64,000 bases of DNA from MKUN01 sp964481425. GTDB lineage: Bacteria; Bacteroidota; Bacteroidia; Chitinophagales; Chitinophagaceae. The notes below the pieces were generated by a model. It was not told the DNA's origin and made no database searches. It worked only from the letters and a program-made list of their open reading frames with translations. Every line of letters begins with the position of its first letter. Within the stretch, counting starts at the first letter, position 1. The stretch lies in contig CAYZTM010000009.1 in assembly GCA_964481425.1 (NCBI GenBank), positions 1 through 64,000 on the forward strand, read 5' to 3'. Both the position numbers and the translations under genes were made by a program. Positions 25,322 to 35,128 of this stretch are shown here, one piece after another.

Positions 25322-26950
25322 TTACACCTGGAATACCCCTGTCTTGAATTCCTTCATCTCAGGGTTATGATTAGCCGCATTCAGCCCCTCAGATATCACA
25401 CGCCTTGTCTCCAGCGGATCGATGATCTCGTCCACCCACAGGCGGGCAGCTGCGTAATAAGCTGAGGTCTGACTGTTATAACGGTCTGTTATCTCTTTAA
25501 GCATTGCCTTTTCCTTTTCAGGATCTATCTCCTGCCCCTTCGATTTCAGCCCTGCAACCTGTATCTGCAATAATGTTTTTGCGGCTTGCTCACCGCCCAT
25601 TACGGCTATCTTAGCATTAGGCCATGCATAAATGAAGCGGGGATCATAGGCCTTACCGCACATTGCATAATTACCTGCGCCATATGAATTACCTATAACG
25701 ATTGTTATTTTAGGAACTACCGAGTTAGCCACCGCATTCACCAGCTTTGCGCCATCTTTAATGATACCTGCATGCTCGCTGCGGCTGCCCACCATAAAAC
25801 CGGTAACATCCTGCAAAAAAACGAGTGGTATCTTCTTCTGGTTGCAATTCTGTATAAAACGGGCGGCTTTATCGGCACTATCGTTGTAGATCACACCTCC
25901 TATCTGCACTTCTTTCTTGCCACTTTTTACCATCTTGCGCTGATTGGCCACTATACCCACAGCCCAGCCGTCTATACGGGCGTAACCACATACTATTGTC
26001 TTGCCGTAATCTTCCTTGAACTGGTCGAACTCTGAATTATCCACCAAGCGTTCTATAACATCTACCACATCATAGGGTTTGCTGTTATCTACAGATACCA
26101 GTCCATATATATCTTTTGGATCCTTGGCCGGCTCAGCCGGTTTGATACGGTCAAAACCTGCATGAGCCTGTTCCCCCACCTTATCTATGATACGACGCAC
26201 CTGGTCAAGGCACTCCTGCTCAGTGTCAAATTTATAATCAGCTATACCACTTATCTCGGTATGTGTTTTGGCGCCCCCCAATGTCTGTATATCTACATCT
26301 TCACCAATGGCGGCCTTCACCAGGTAGGGCCCCGCAAGAAATATGGAACCATTTCCTTCTACCATCAGGGTCTCATCGCTCATTATCGGCAGGTAGGCAC
26401 CGCCGGCAACGCAGCTACCCATTACTGCAGCTATCTGGCTTATGCCCATAGCACTCATTTGCGCATTGTTGCGGAATATGCGCCCGAAATGCTCCTTATC
26501 AGGGAATATCTCATCCTGCATGGGCAGGAACACACCCGCACTATCCACTATATATACTACGGGCAGATGGTTCTCCATGGCTATTTCCTGCAAGCGCAGG
26601 TTCTTCTTGCCTGTGATCGGAAACCATGCCCCGGCCTTTACCGTATTGTCATTGGCTACTATTACACACTGGCGGCCATGTATATAACCAAGCCCCGCAA
26701 CCGTGCCCCCCGCCGGGCATCCGCCATATTCCGGGTACATTTCATACCCGGCAAATGCTCCTATTTCAGTAAAAACGCTTTCTTTGTCAATAAGGTAATC
26801 GATACGCTCCCTTGGGCTCATTTTCCCCTTCTCTTTCGCTTTATCCATTGCCTTTTTGCCTCCACCCAGGCTCACTTGTGCATGGCGCTGCCTCAACTGG
26901 CTTACTGCCATCCGCATGGCATCTTCATTTTTATTGAATTCAAGATCCAT
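25322..26950 (-). CDS. Acyl-CoA carboxylase carboxyltransferase (beta) subunit
   Basis: Start is taken as the ATG at 26950 (MDLEFNKNED, 542 residues); ATG 26962 is an alternative. A longer GTG frame to 27010 reads through the promoter box and is not used. Two crotonase-like halves are clear: N-terminal with RERIDYLIDKESVFTEIG and GGCPAGGTVAGLG, and C-terminal with LVFLQDVTGFMVGSRSEHAG, GNSYGAGNYAMCGKAYDPRF and NAKIAVMGGEQAAKTL. SEHAGIIK, the SYGAGNY loop and GGAYLPIMSDE resemble 3-methylcrotonyl-CoA carboxylase beta more than propionyl-CoA carboxylase, though the substrate is not proven. The biotin carboxylase partner is not adjacent. Confidence 0.88.
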   Translation of the reverse strand: MDLEFNKNEDAMRMAVSQLRQRHAQVSLGGGKKAMDKAKEKGKMSPRERIDYLIDKESVFTEIGAFAGYEMYPEYGGCPAGGTVAGLGYIHGRQCVIVANDNTVKAGAWFPITGKKNLRLQEIAMENHLPVVYIVDSAGVFLPMQDEIFPDKEHFGRIFRNNAQMSAMGISQIAAVMGSCVAGGAYLPIMSDETLMVEGNGSIFLAGPYLVKAAIGEDVDIQTLGGAKTHTEISGIADYKFDTEQECLDQVRRIIDKVGEQAHAGFDRIKPAEPAKDPKDIYGLVSVDNSKPYDVVDVIERLVDNSEFDQFKEDYGKTIVCGYARIDGWAVGIVANQRKMVKSGKKEVQIGGVIYNDSADKAARFIQNCNQKKIPLVFLQDVTGFMVGSRSEHAGIIKDGAKLVNAVANSVVPKITIVIGNSYGAGNYAMCGKAYDPRFIYAWPNAKIAVMGGEQAAKTLLQIQVAGLKSKGQEIDPEKEKAMLKEITDRYNSQTSAYYAAARLWVDEIIDPLETRRVISEGLNAANHNPEMKEFKTGVFQV

Positions 26951-26968
26951 TCTATTATCCATTTCTGA

Positions 26969-27000
26969 CAAAAATAGGGGGATATTTCCTTTAATACCAA
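26969..27000 (-). promoter_or_regulatory. Promoter of the acyl-CoA carboxylase gene
   Basis: Minus-strand TTG (26998-27000), 21 bases, then TATTTTTG (26969-26976). Start of transcription would be near 26962, so translation most likely begins at the ATG at 26950. Confidence 0.5.
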
Positions 27001-27127
27001 AAACTGTCACAGGCTTGTAAAAAGTACCTCCTGTTACTATATGGCAGGTTATACTACAATAACATATTTTTTCAGATGAAGAATATATCTCAAATTTGCT
27101 ATGAGTTACGCACAGATGCAGTAAAGA

Positions 27128-29365
27128 ATGAAACGCACATCGCTTACGGCTATTATTTTTTTAAGTAGTTTTTTTTGTTCGGTCAACACCTTTGCCAATC
27201 ATGTTTTTGGAGGCGAATTGCTGTACAAATACGTTTCAGGCAATACTTATGCGTTAACTCTTACCCTCTATGGCGATTGTGGCACAGCCAATCCTACAGC
27301 CTTCCAGGACCTGTACATTTCTACTCCCGAAATATTAGTGTACCACGGCAATTACCTTGACTCGTTCCATGTAACTTTACAACCTGATTCCAATATTGGC
27401 ATAGAAGTTTCACCTGTATGCCCGTCCCAATTGAATAACACCACTTGCAATGGAGGACTATTACCGGGAGTGAGAAAATTCGTGTACACCGGTACGGCGA
27501 CTCTCAACATACCGGCCAATAACTGGCACTTCCTCTTCTCCGGCGTCCTTGGCAGCAACTCCGGTGCAGGCCGAAGCTCGAATATTACCAATGTGATCGG
27601 CGCCAATGGAACCTACGTGTATATAGAGGCTACACTAAACAACCTGCAAGGACCCAACTCCTCCCCCGAATATACCACGATACCTACTCCCTTTTACACT
27701 GTCAATGTCCCACAACAATACAACCAGGGCGCAGTGGACCCTGATGGTGATTCTCTGTCATTTCAATTGGTCCCTGCGCTTAATAATGGCAATCCCGTTA
27801 CTTATGTCAGCAATCCGCAACTGATCCTATCCGGTGCGTACCCGATCGTGACCGACAGCGGGCAGTTCTATTTCAACCCGATAAACGGGCAAATGACATT
27901 CACCCCCTCTATAGTGCAAGATGCGCTGGTAGTAAGCCAGGTAACTGAATATAAAAATGGTATTGTAGTAGGCACCAGTAAGCGCGAAATGACTTTTGTA
28001 GTACTGGATAACCTGAGTACAGATTTTGTTCAAAATACCAATGCGGTAAATATAGCAGGGGGCAATAATAGCCAGGACAACGTGATCAATCTATGTGTTG
28101 GCTCTGCGTCCATATCATTTGATATCAATCCTATTGACACAGCAGGCAACGTAATCACTGTTACTCATACACCATTGCCTGCCGGGGCGTCACTGACCAT
28201 TCAAAATAATAATACCGCCGCCCCAGACATACACTTTAACTGGAATACAGCCCCGGTACCGGCAGGCGTTTACAACTTCTTCGTTAGTTATAAGAACAAT
28301 GCCTGCCCGCTGTCCACCACTCAAACGATCGCCTATACCCTCAATATTGTGAACCCTTACGAACTTGTATCAGAGACCCAAACGGCTACACACTGCTATT
28401 ATAATGCTGACGTCACCCTTATTATTAAGAATGGTATTTTACCTGCAACCGTAACAGTGGCAAATGCTACCGGTTTCCCTCACACAGTCACTACCACTAC
28501 AGATACAATGACCCTATCATTGCCTGCAGGCAACTATACCGGTACTATATCTGCCGAGGGCATCCCAGCTTGCTCAGCCCCATTCAGTTTCACTGTGGTT
28601 GATAGTGGCGCCTATCCATTCACTCCCAATATTTCAGATGTACAAGACTATTGCGTTACAGATTCCGCCACTGCTATAATTGCTTACCCGGATAGTAATA
28701 CTACGATACAGTGGTTTACCGCCAACGGCGATAGCCTGTCATCAGCACCAGTGCCCCCAACTGACAGTGCGGGTACCTATACATGGTATGTAACTGAGTG
28801 GTCGGGTGCCTGCAGTTCTGAAAAAGAAACAGTAACCGTGCATGTGTATGACAAACCGCCTATAGAAATATTATCAGAACAAGGCACTGTATGCATCGGG
28901 GAAACCATATACCTGGAAGCTACCGGAGGTCAAAACTACGACTGGCAACCGTGGGACAAAATACTTACCGATAACGAGGGGAAGCCGTACATACGTGTGT
29001 TCGAACCTGAGGAGTTCACATTATATGCCCGCTCTGTGAATGGCTGTAAGGATTCCATCAAGCTACGCTACACCAATGTAGAACCCTGCTGCCAGTTCAG
29101 CTACCCCAATGCTTTTACCCCTAATGGCGATGGCAAGAACGATGAATTCCGCGCGCTGGTCATTGGAAACATGAAATTCTACGAACTGAGCATTTACGAC
29201 CGATGGGGGAAACGTTTGTTCTGGAATAATAATCCCAATACCGGATGGGACGGCACTTTTCGGGGGCGTCCCTGCAATGCCGACGTTTATTTTTATAGAG
29301 TACATGCCATCTGCTATACCGGGCGTGAAGAGGATGTCAGCGGTCCGCTGGAATTGTTACGTTAA
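27128..29365 (+). CDS. Type B T9SS cargo, large secreted protein with conserved N-terminal domain
   Basis: A 745-residue protein with a signal peptide (residues 1-23, ending VNTFAN). Its N-terminal 290 residues, starting HVFGGELLYKYVSGNTY and containing LTLYGDCGTA and VDPDGDSLSFQLVPAL, are a module seen in many Bacteroidota gliding-associated proteins. Next come Ig-like segments (FHFNWNTAPVPAGVYNFFV-type strands and CIGETIYLEATGGQNYDWQP). The last 90 residues are a type B sorting domain: NAFTPNGDGKNDEF, LSIYDRWGKRLFW, GWDGTFRGRPCNADVYFYRV. Unlike the type B gene at 12934, no PorP/SprF gene is beside it. It is expected at the cell surface; function unknown. Confidence 0.88.
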   Translation: MKRTSLTAIIFLSSFFCSVNTFANHVFGGELLYKYVSGNTYALTLTLYGDCGTANPTAFQDLYISTPEILVYHGNYLDSFHVTLQPDSNIGIEVSPVCPSQLNNTTCNGGLLPGVRKFVYTGTATLNIPANNWHFLFSGVLGSNSGAGRSSNITNVIGANGTYVYIEATLNNLQGPNSSPEYTTIPTPFYTVNVPQQYNQGAVDPDGDSLSFQLVPALNNGNPVTYVSNPQLILSGAYPIVTDSGQFYFNPINGQMTFTPSIVQDALVVSQVTEYKNGIVVGTSKREMTFVVLDNLSTDFVQNTNAVNIAGGNNSQDNVINLCVGSASISFDINPIDTAGNVITVTHTPLPAGASLTIQNNNTAAPDIHFNWNTAPVPAGVYNFFVSYKNNACPLSTTQTIAYTLNIVNPYELVSETQTATHCYYNADVTLIIKNGILPATVTVANATGFPHTVTTTTDTMTLSLPAGNYTGTISAEGIPACSAPFSFTVVDSGAYPFTPNISDVQDYCVTDSATAIIAYPDSNTTIQWFTANGDSLSSAPVPPTDSAGTYTWYVTEWSGACSSEKETVTVHVYDKPPIEILSEQGTVCIGETIYLEATGGQNYDWQPWDKILTDNEGKPYIRVFEPEEFTLYARSVNGCKDSIKLRYTNVEPCCQFSYPNAFTPNGDGKNDEFRALVIGNMKFYELSIYDRWGKRLFWNNNPNTGWDGTFRGRPCNADVYFYRVHAICYTGREEDVSGPLELLR

Positions 29366-29385
29366 TGCCCTAAGGAAATTCATTC

Positions 29386-30486
29386 CTATTCCCATTTGAA
29401 TATACGCGAGGCAACCGCATAGATAACGATACCCCATATGAGCAGTATCAGCAAATCGATGCGCACGTCCCATATGCCTGCCCCTTCAAAGGCTATCTTG
29501 CGCAAGGCATCATTCAGGTAAGACAAAGGCAGTAACCGGCACAGGGGTTGCAGCCACTTAGGGAAATTATCTATCGGGAAAAAAGTTCCTGCCAGCAGGA
29601 ATTGGGGTAAGGTAATGATATTGGACAGTGGCGGAATTGCCGATTCATTTTTGGCGATACTGCTTATGATGAAACCAAAACCCATAAATACCATCATGGC
29701 TATGCCACATACAAAAAGCATCTCGAAAAAGGTAAGCCATCCGTGGATAAGTGTGTAATCAAAAGCGTAGTGGCCCAGCGTTATAATGATGATGGCGCCC
29801 ATCATCTGGAAGATCATACGCGCTATACCTTCGCTCACCACGATCACCTCGCGACGCACAGGTGTGGCAAAAAAGCGCTTCAATACCAGGGTTTGCCGCA
29901 TATTAAAAAAGACGAAGGCGGTGCCAAACACACCGGATGCCAGTAGCGAGAAGCCCAGCTGTCCCGGCAATATGAAGTCGATCATTTTATAATCACGTAC
30001 CTGCTCTATATGCACATCAATATCCGCCAGCTTATCGATACGTGCCTGCAATTCGGGGTCCATACGCTCCATGATACCTTTCAATATCGATTGAAGCTGG
30101 TTCACTTTGTCCTCTTGCCCCGAGGTACTGTTTAGCCGGATCTTGTATTGCGGAGTGCTGCCTTCAGGTTGCGGCTGTATATCTATCGTTGCTGCAATAT
30201 CACCCTCTGCGAGATCTTTCATAATGCCTGCGCTGTCCTTGCCGGTAGTCCATTTTATCACCGGTATCTTGTGCAGTATGCCGTATACCATGTTAGTAGT
30301 GTCGCTACCAGGTGCCGCAGCTACTTTTATGCTATACCCCCTGCCATTACCCAAAAAGCCAAATACGAGTATGAATATCAGCGGGAAAGCTATGCTGAAT
30401 ACTATGGCAGAAGGACTTTTGAAAATAGCCTGCAGACTGGCTTTTATCAGCGCCCGCATAGCACGGGCATTACTATATTTGGACAT
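29386..30486 (-). CDS. ABC-2 type transporter permease
   Basis: A 366-residue membrane protein: one helix near the N-terminus (AIVFSIAFPLIFILVFGFL), a periplasmic region of about 130 residues (residues 45-170), then five helices (LGFSLLASGVFGTAFVFFN, MMGAIIIITLGHY, MLFVCGIAMMVFMGFGFII, ITLPQFLLAGTFFPI, IDLLILLIWGIVIYAVA). FFPIDNFPKWLQPLCRLLPLSYLNDALR is the ABC-2 permease signature split over the last loop. It belongs to the YhhJ/YbhR-like half-permeases that export drugs or lipids. A partner ATPase gene is absent nearby, so it is an orphan permease. A -7 box TATCTTTG lies 18 bp upstream. Confidence 0.85.
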   Translation of the reverse strand: MSKYSNARAMRALIKASLQAIFKSPSAIVFSIAFPLIFILVFGFLGNGRGYSIKVAAAPGSDTTNMVYGILHKIPVIKWTTGKDSAGIMKDLAEGDIAATIDIQPQPEGSTPQYKIRLNSTSGQEDKVNQLQSILKGIMERMDPELQARIDKLADIDVHIEQVRDYKMIDFILPGQLGFSLLASGVFGTAFVFFNMRQTLVLKRFFATPVRREVIVVSEGIARMIFQMMGAIIIITLGHYAFDYTLIHGWLTFFEMLFVCGIAMMVFMGFGFIISSIAKNESAIPPLSNIITLPQFLLAGTFFPIDNFPKWLQPLCRLLPLSYLNDALRKIAFEGAGIWDVRIDLLILLIWGIVIYAVASRIFKWE

Positions 30487-30503
30487 TGTGCGGTTTTACT
30501 GCG

Positions 30504-30511
30504 CAAAGATA
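30504..30511 (-). promoter_or_regulatory. -7 box (TATCTTTG) of the ABC-2 permease gene
   Basis: TATCTTTGC on the minus strand, 17 bp before the ATG. No -33 TTG at the right spacing was found. Confidence 0.4.
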
Positions 30512-30671
30512 TAGATAAGTGCCAAGGGATTGTCACAAATCTGTACCATTTGACTGCATATTAATTTAGAAGCCATAAGACTACCAGGCTGACATAATTT
30601 TAACAATAGGCCCCCGGTTGTCGTACCAATGAAATAAGTAACTTACATACCCTTACTCAAGAGAACTCATA

Positions 30672-31940
30672 ATGCGATACAGGCTTTTGATCATCACCGT
30701 CAGCTTTTTATTGGCAGCAGGCACATCATGCTTTGCCAGTAAAATATTTATACCTATGGACGCCGAAACACAAACCCAACACCTCAAAGCATACGGCATT
30801 GCTTATGCCGCCCTCGTGGAAGGTATAAAGGTAGATTGGCTGCTCAATTACAAGGGCGGCAGCTTTGGCATGGACCAAGGCGGCGACCTGGAAAAGCTAT
30901 GCAAACTGCGGGGTGTCAATTATGAGATAATGAGCGATGCACAATACCTTGGCGTGCTGGATAAAATATCCGATCCCGATTTCAATGGCGACATCATAAA
31001 ACTGGAAAAAGCCCCGAAGATCGCAGTATATACACCTCCTAATAAGAGACCCTGGGACGATGCTGTGACGATGGTACTCACTTATGCCGAAATACCTTAC
31101 GACAAAGTTTACGATGACGAAGTGCTGGACGGGAAACTGCCTGAATATGACTGGCTGCACCTCCATCACGAAGACTTCACCGGGCAGTATGGCAAGTTCT
31201 GGGCACAGTACCGCAACACATCCTGGTTCCAGGAAGATGTGAAAACAGCGGAAGATATGGCCGCAAAACATGGGTTTAAAAAAGTATCACAGCTCAAGCT
31301 GGCGGTGGTGAAAAAGATTCGGGACTTCGTAGCGGGCGGTGGTTATCTTTTTGCAATGTGCTCCGCTACAGACACCTATGACATTGCTCTTGCAGCTCAG
31401 AATACCGACATCTGCGATGTACCTTTTGATGGCGACCCCATAGCGCCGGATGCACAGCAGAAACTTGATTTTACACAATGCTTTGCTTTCAAAGATTTCA
31501 ATATCAGCATTAATCCTTACGAATACGAGTACTCTGACATTGACAATACCAACTACCGTAAGGTACCGATGGACATGGATTATTTCACGCTGTTTACATT
31601 CTCTGCAAAATTTGACCCCGTGCCTGCCATGCTCTGCCAGGACCAAACAACTACTATCAAAGGCTTTATGGGTCAGACCACTGCCTTCCGCAAAGACAAG
31701 TTGAAAACAAGCGTACTGGTGATGGGCGAAAACAAAGCCGCAAATGAGGCCCGTTACATTCATGGCGAATTCGGCAAAGGCACATGGACCTTCTATGGAG
31801 GTCACGATCCCGAAGATTACCAGCACGTGATCGGTGACCCACCCACTGATCTGAGCCTGCACCCTACATCGCCCGGTTACCGGCTGATACTGAATAATGT
31901 GCTTTTCCCGGCTGCTAAGAAAAAACCGAGAAAAACTTAA
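30672..31940 (+). CDS. Secreted 'asparagine synthetase B'-labelled family protein, glutamine amidotransferase-like fold
   Basis: A 422-residue protein with a signal peptide (residues 1-22, ending SCFAS). It belongs to a Bacteroidota family often labelled asparagine synthetase B, recognised by IFIPMDAETQTQHLKAYGIAYAAL and WLLNYKGGSF. I see no synthetase domain: the N-terminal Cys amidohydrolase and PPi-loop motif SGGxDS are absent. What is visible is a class I amidotransferase/DJ-1-like layout: KIAVYTPPNKRPWDDAVTMV, DWLHLHHEDFTGQYG, then a nucleophile-elbow-like AGGGYLFAMCSATDTYDIAL, with the Cys in the usual 'G...C' place. A signal peptide also argues against a cytosolic synthetase. The true function is unknown. 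Confidence 0.7.
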   Translation: MRYRLLIITVSFLLAAGTSCFASKIFIPMDAETQTQHLKAYGIAYAALVEGIKVDWLLNYKGGSFGMDQGGDLEKLCKLRGVNYEIMSDAQYLGVLDKISDPDFNGDIIKLEKAPKIAVYTPPNKRPWDDAVTMVLTYAEIPYDKVYDDEVLDGKLPEYDWLHLHHEDFTGQYGKFWAQYRNTSWFQEDVKTAEDMAAKHGFKKVSQLKLAVVKKIRDFVAGGGYLFAMCSATDTYDIALAAQNTDICDVPFDGDPIAPDAQQKLDFTQCFAFKDFNISINPYEYEYSDIDNTNYRKVPMDMDYFTLFTFSAKFDPVPAMLCQDQTTTIKGFMGQTTAFRKDKLKTSVLVMGENKAANEARYIHGEFGKGTWTFYGGHDPEDYQHVIGDPPTDLSLHPTSPGYRLILNNVLFPAAKKKPRKT

Positions 31941-31969
31941 GTTCTTCTCCCAATCGGTATCTTCACCGC

Positions 31970-32836
31970 ATGAATGTTGTTAGCAACCTGGTATATGATG
32001 TTGGCCTGCACGATGGCACTGATACCGAGTATTACTTACACAAAGGGTATAATGTAATTGCAATAGATGCCAACCCCAACCTGATCAAAAAAGCAGAGAA
32101 AAAATATGAAGACCATATACAACGGGGCAAACTGGTGTTGCTAAATGTAGCAATATCTGATGTGGAGACTGAGTTGGCTTTTAGTATTAGTGCCGAAGAC
32201 CAGTTCAGTTCACTGAACGAAGAAGCTGCCAAAAGGGGGAGCGGTATCAGAAAGAAAGTAATCGTCAGTTCAAAAAAATTGTCTTCACTCTTCCGGGAGT
32301 ATGGCATACCGATGTATTGTAAAATAGACATTGAAGGGTATGATGCCATCGCGCTGCAAACACTGGATGCCACTCAAGGTCTGCCACAATATATTTCTGT
32401 AGAGACTGAGATGGTCCCTTTCAACGGATCGATCGAAGAAAAGGACATATTCTTTAACCTTAACCGCCTGCAACAACTTGGTTATACTAAGTTCAAATTT
32501 GTGAACCAGGATACACTTACCCCGCTCGAACCCTGCAAAAAGTTTTTTTTACCTACAAAGCCCCTAAACTATTCGCTTCCGGCAAAAGCGAGCAGGTTTT
32601 TGAAACGTAAGCTTGGCTTTGCTAAACTCCCGGCTTACCAGCAGCATTTAAAAGATATACATGGCTATACGTTCGTGAATGGATCCTCCGGCCCCTTTGG
32701 CGAAAGTATAGAGGGCGATTGGTACGATTACGATACCGCCAAACAAATGCTATTGCAGCATCGCAATGATTATCATGCACTGGAAACTGCTACCTACTTC
32801 GGCTTTTGGTGCGACTGGCATGCTAAACTTGGCTAA
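31970..32836 (+). CDS. FkbM family SAM-dependent methyltransferase
   Basis: A 288-residue protein. Motif I, VYDVGLHDGTDTEYYLHKG, and the acidic VIAIDANPNLIKKAEKKY give the SAM site; NVAISD and SLFREYGIPMYCKIDIEGYDAIAL match the FkbM family signature 'v.l.KiDiEG.E...l'. FkbM members usually methylate a hydroxyl of a sugar or polyketide. A C-terminal tail of about 90 residues beyond the core is unassigned. The gene follows the amidotransferase-like gene by 29 bp, possibly in the same transcript. A hairpin at 32841 ends transcription after it. Confidence 0.83.
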   Translation: MNVVSNLVYDVGLHDGTDTEYYLHKGYNVIAIDANPNLIKKAEKKYEDHIQRGKLVLLNVAISDVETELAFSISAEDQFSSLNEEAAKRGSGIRKKVIVSSKKLSSLFREYGIPMYCKIDIEGYDAIALQTLDATQGLPQYISVETEMVPFNGSIEEKDIFFNLNRLQQLGYTKFKFVNQDTLTPLEPCKKFFLPTKPLNYSLPAKASRFLKRKLGFAKLPAYQQHLKDIHGYTFVNGSSGPFGESIEGDWYDYDTAKQMLLQHRNDYHALETATYFGFWCDWHAKLG

Positions 32837-32865
32837 AAAAACAGGGCTTTATTTTAAAGCCCTGT
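32835..32865 (-). terminator. Intrinsic terminator shared by convergent genes (32836 and 32886)
   Basis: ACAGGGCTTT and AAAGCCCTGT (32841-32850, 32856-32865) form a 10-bp perfect stem with an ATTTT loop. A T-run follows on the minus strand (A-run at 32835-32840 on plus), so it ends the TonB receptor operon and probably the plus-strand gene as well. Confidence 0.85.
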
Positions 32866-32885
32866 AATCCCGATTCACTATTGAC

Positions 32886-35114
32886 CTATTTAAGTGTATA
32901 CCTGATACCGCCATAAATATTCCTCCCCATAATGGGTCCCCATATCATCGAAGCATCAAAGTCTTTTGCATAAGGATCTGCAGCGCTTATGATAGGATCC
33001 GGTTGCATATAATTGCTTAGGTTTTCTGCCCCTGCATATACATCAATGCCGCTTTTGAATGACTTAGTTATTTGTGCATTCATCAACCAAAATGCCGGCG
33101 AGTAATAACCTGCGGAACTGTATGACGCGGGAACCCGTTTAGGCCCTGTCCACTGTACGGTATAGTTGAATTTCCAGTTGTTTTTGGTTTCATAGGCCAG
33201 GTTCGCAAAAGCCCTGTGAGCCGGCAATAATGGTTTTTGTTTCAGCACACCGGCATAGCTTACCCTGACATCATACCACCTGTATGCCAACCTTATATCC
33301 AGGTTATGGATCAGTTCATAATCCAATTGCGCCTGCAGGCTATGTGCATAAGACGAGCCTTCCAGGTTGTAAAAAGATACCTGGCCCGGCATCTCTACGT
33401 CCGCAACAACCTGGTTTTGAAAATGTGTATAGTAATAATCTATACCAAAGCTGCCATCGCGGTAGTCGAGCATGAATTTTTGAGTAAGGTTTAGTCCCAT
33501 GTTCCATGCTACTTCGGGCTTCAGGTCATAATTGTTTCCAGCAACCGGTATATGGAAAATTCGGTTACTTGCCATGTAACCCATGTTTTCTGCCAGTATA
33601 TTTGCTGTACGTTGTGCCCTGCCGATAGATGCACGTATAGCAGTCTTACTAAATGGTGCGTAGCGGATATGCAGCCTCGGGGTAAGGAAAGCACCATATA
33701 GATTGTCATAATCTCCACGCAAGCCGGCAACCACATTGAATTTATCCAGGTAGTTATATGTGTACTCTGCAAAAGCACCCGGTACTATCTCTGTACGCCT
33801 TAAGCGTAATGTTTCGAACTGCTCGTTATAGTCGTCAAGCACCGAACTTAAGCCTGCCTTTATTACATGGTTTGTATTGTCTATTATGGACTGGAAGATA
33901 AGGTTGGCATACAAACTCTTTTGTGTAGCATTATATGCCCTTAACCCATACAGGGCGTCCTGGTCATGATAAATACCCGACAATTGCAAACCCACACTGG
34001 TTGCCGGCTTATCCGGGAATATCTTACCTATTTTGGCCCAGCCCTCAGCGCGTCGCGTGTTAAGTTCAAAACCCCATGGCTTACTTGCCACCTGTTCAGC
34101 ACCTTTGCTGTAATTCCATTGTCCGCCTGTGTTGGTATTATATACACCTTTTACCCCCGCCTGTAATTCAAGCCCCTTTGGCCCATGATAGAACCAACGG
34201 TTGAGTAGCAGGTATTGCTTATTCAAGGGGCGGTCCAGGAAGCCATCACCATTCTGGTCGGTCTTCAGCCACTGTGAGCTTACATTGGCAAACAGGTTAG
34301 ATGATAATTTTTTATTGAACTCCTTACGGCCATAGAAATTAGCCTCACTGCGTCCCTGGGCATTTTGATACACATTCAACAAAAGTTTTTCATCATTAAA
34401 CGGTTTAAGCAGTTCAACATTTATCTGCCCTGCCACACTTTCGTAACCATTCACTACACTTCCGGTACCCTTGCTCAACTGCATACTCTCTATCCATATA
34501 CCGGGCGTGTAGGTAAGCCCGGTGATGGCAGCCAACCCGCGCACATCGGGTATATTCTCCCGTGTGATCAATGTGTACGGGCCTGCCAGGCCCAACATCT
34601 GTACCTGCTTATAGCCGGTGACAGCATCGGTAAACGCCACATCTACCGATGGCGTTGTTTCAAAACTTTCACTCAGGTTACAGCAGGCTGCCCTTAAAAG
34701 CTCGCCCTTGCCAATCTCTTCCATTTTCATAGGCTTCATCAGGCCCACCCTGGTAGTGTTCATGTGTTGTTTTATTACAACCTCGTTCAGTTTGCGGGGC
34801 GCTTTTAATACCACATTTATGTGGCTATCCTGTGCCCTTAACAGAACAGTATCGGGGTCATAGCCTATATACGATACCACTACCTTATCAGTGCTATCCG
34901 GAATGGTAAGTTTAAAAATGCCATCAGCAGATGTCTGTGTTCCCATACCGGTTCCCGGCACCGCTACAGTCGCGCCCGGCAATACCTGTCTTTCGTTCTT
35001 TCCTGTCTTTTCATAGACCGTACCCGTCAGGCTCCGGTCTTTCGGTTGAGCTATTGCGGTCATGCAAAGAAGCATAGCCCCACCGCTAAATAGCAGTTTT
35101 ATTTTATACTTCAT
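32886..35114 (-). CDS. TonB-dependent receptor, probable metal uptake
   Basis: A 742-residue protein with a signal peptide (residues 1-22, ending AIAQP). Residues 28-110 are a carboxypeptidase-regulatory-like domain (LTGTVYEKTGKNERQVLPG). The plug follows at about 125-240, with a CC pair in LLRAACCNLSESFETTPSVDV and a clear LTYTPGIWIESMQLSKGTGSV stretch, then a barrel to the end. The plug's 'CCNLSESFE' and the neighbouring genes (HMA domain and HYC_CC_PP proteins) suggest a metal, most likely copper, as cargo or sensor ligand; that is inference. The last strand ends GGIRYTLK. It is the third gene of a minus-strand operon, 14 bp after the HMA gene. Confidence 0.88.
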   Translation of the reverse strand: MKYKIKLLFSGGAMLLCMTAIAQPKDRSLTGTVYEKTGKNERQVLPGATVAVPGTGMGTQTSADGIFKLTIPDSTDKVVVSYIGYDPDTVLLRAQDSHINVVLKAPRKLNEVVIKQHMNTTRVGLMKPMKMEEIGKGELLRAACCNLSESFETTPSVDVAFTDAVTGYKQVQMLGLAGPYTLITRENIPDVRGLAAITGLTYTPGIWIESMQLSKGTGSVVNGYESVAGQINVELLKPFNDEKLLLNVYQNAQGRSEANFYGRKEFNKKLSSNLFANVSSQWLKTDQNGDGFLDRPLNKQYLLLNRWFYHGPKGLELQAGVKGVYNTNTGGQWNYSKGAEQVASKPWGFELNTRRAEGWAKIGKIFPDKPATSVGLQLSGIYHDQDALYGLRAYNATQKSLYANLIFQSIIDNTNHVIKAGLSSVLDDYNEQFETLRLRRTEIVPGAFAEYTYNYLDKFNVVAGLRGDYDNLYGAFLTPRLHIRYAPFSKTAIRASIGRAQRTANILAENMGYMASNRIFHIPVAGNNYDLKPEVAWNMGLNLTQKFMLDYRDGSFGIDYYYTHFQNQVVADVEMPGQVSFYNLEGSSYAHSLQAQLDYELIHNLDIRLAYRWYDVRVSYAGVLKQKPLLPAHRAFANLAYETKNNWKFNYTVQWTGPKRVPASYSSAGYYSPAFWLMNAQITKSFKSGIDVYAGAENLSNYMQPDPIISAADPYAKDFDASMIWGPIMGRNIYGGIRYTLK

Positions 35115-35128
35115 AGCCGATAAAGTTT

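Noticed and set aside
26162..26968. Open frame of 268 codons opposite the acyl-CoA carboxylase gene
   Set aside because: Antisense shadow of a strongly conserved enzyme; rich in Tyr, His and Cys with no family motif.
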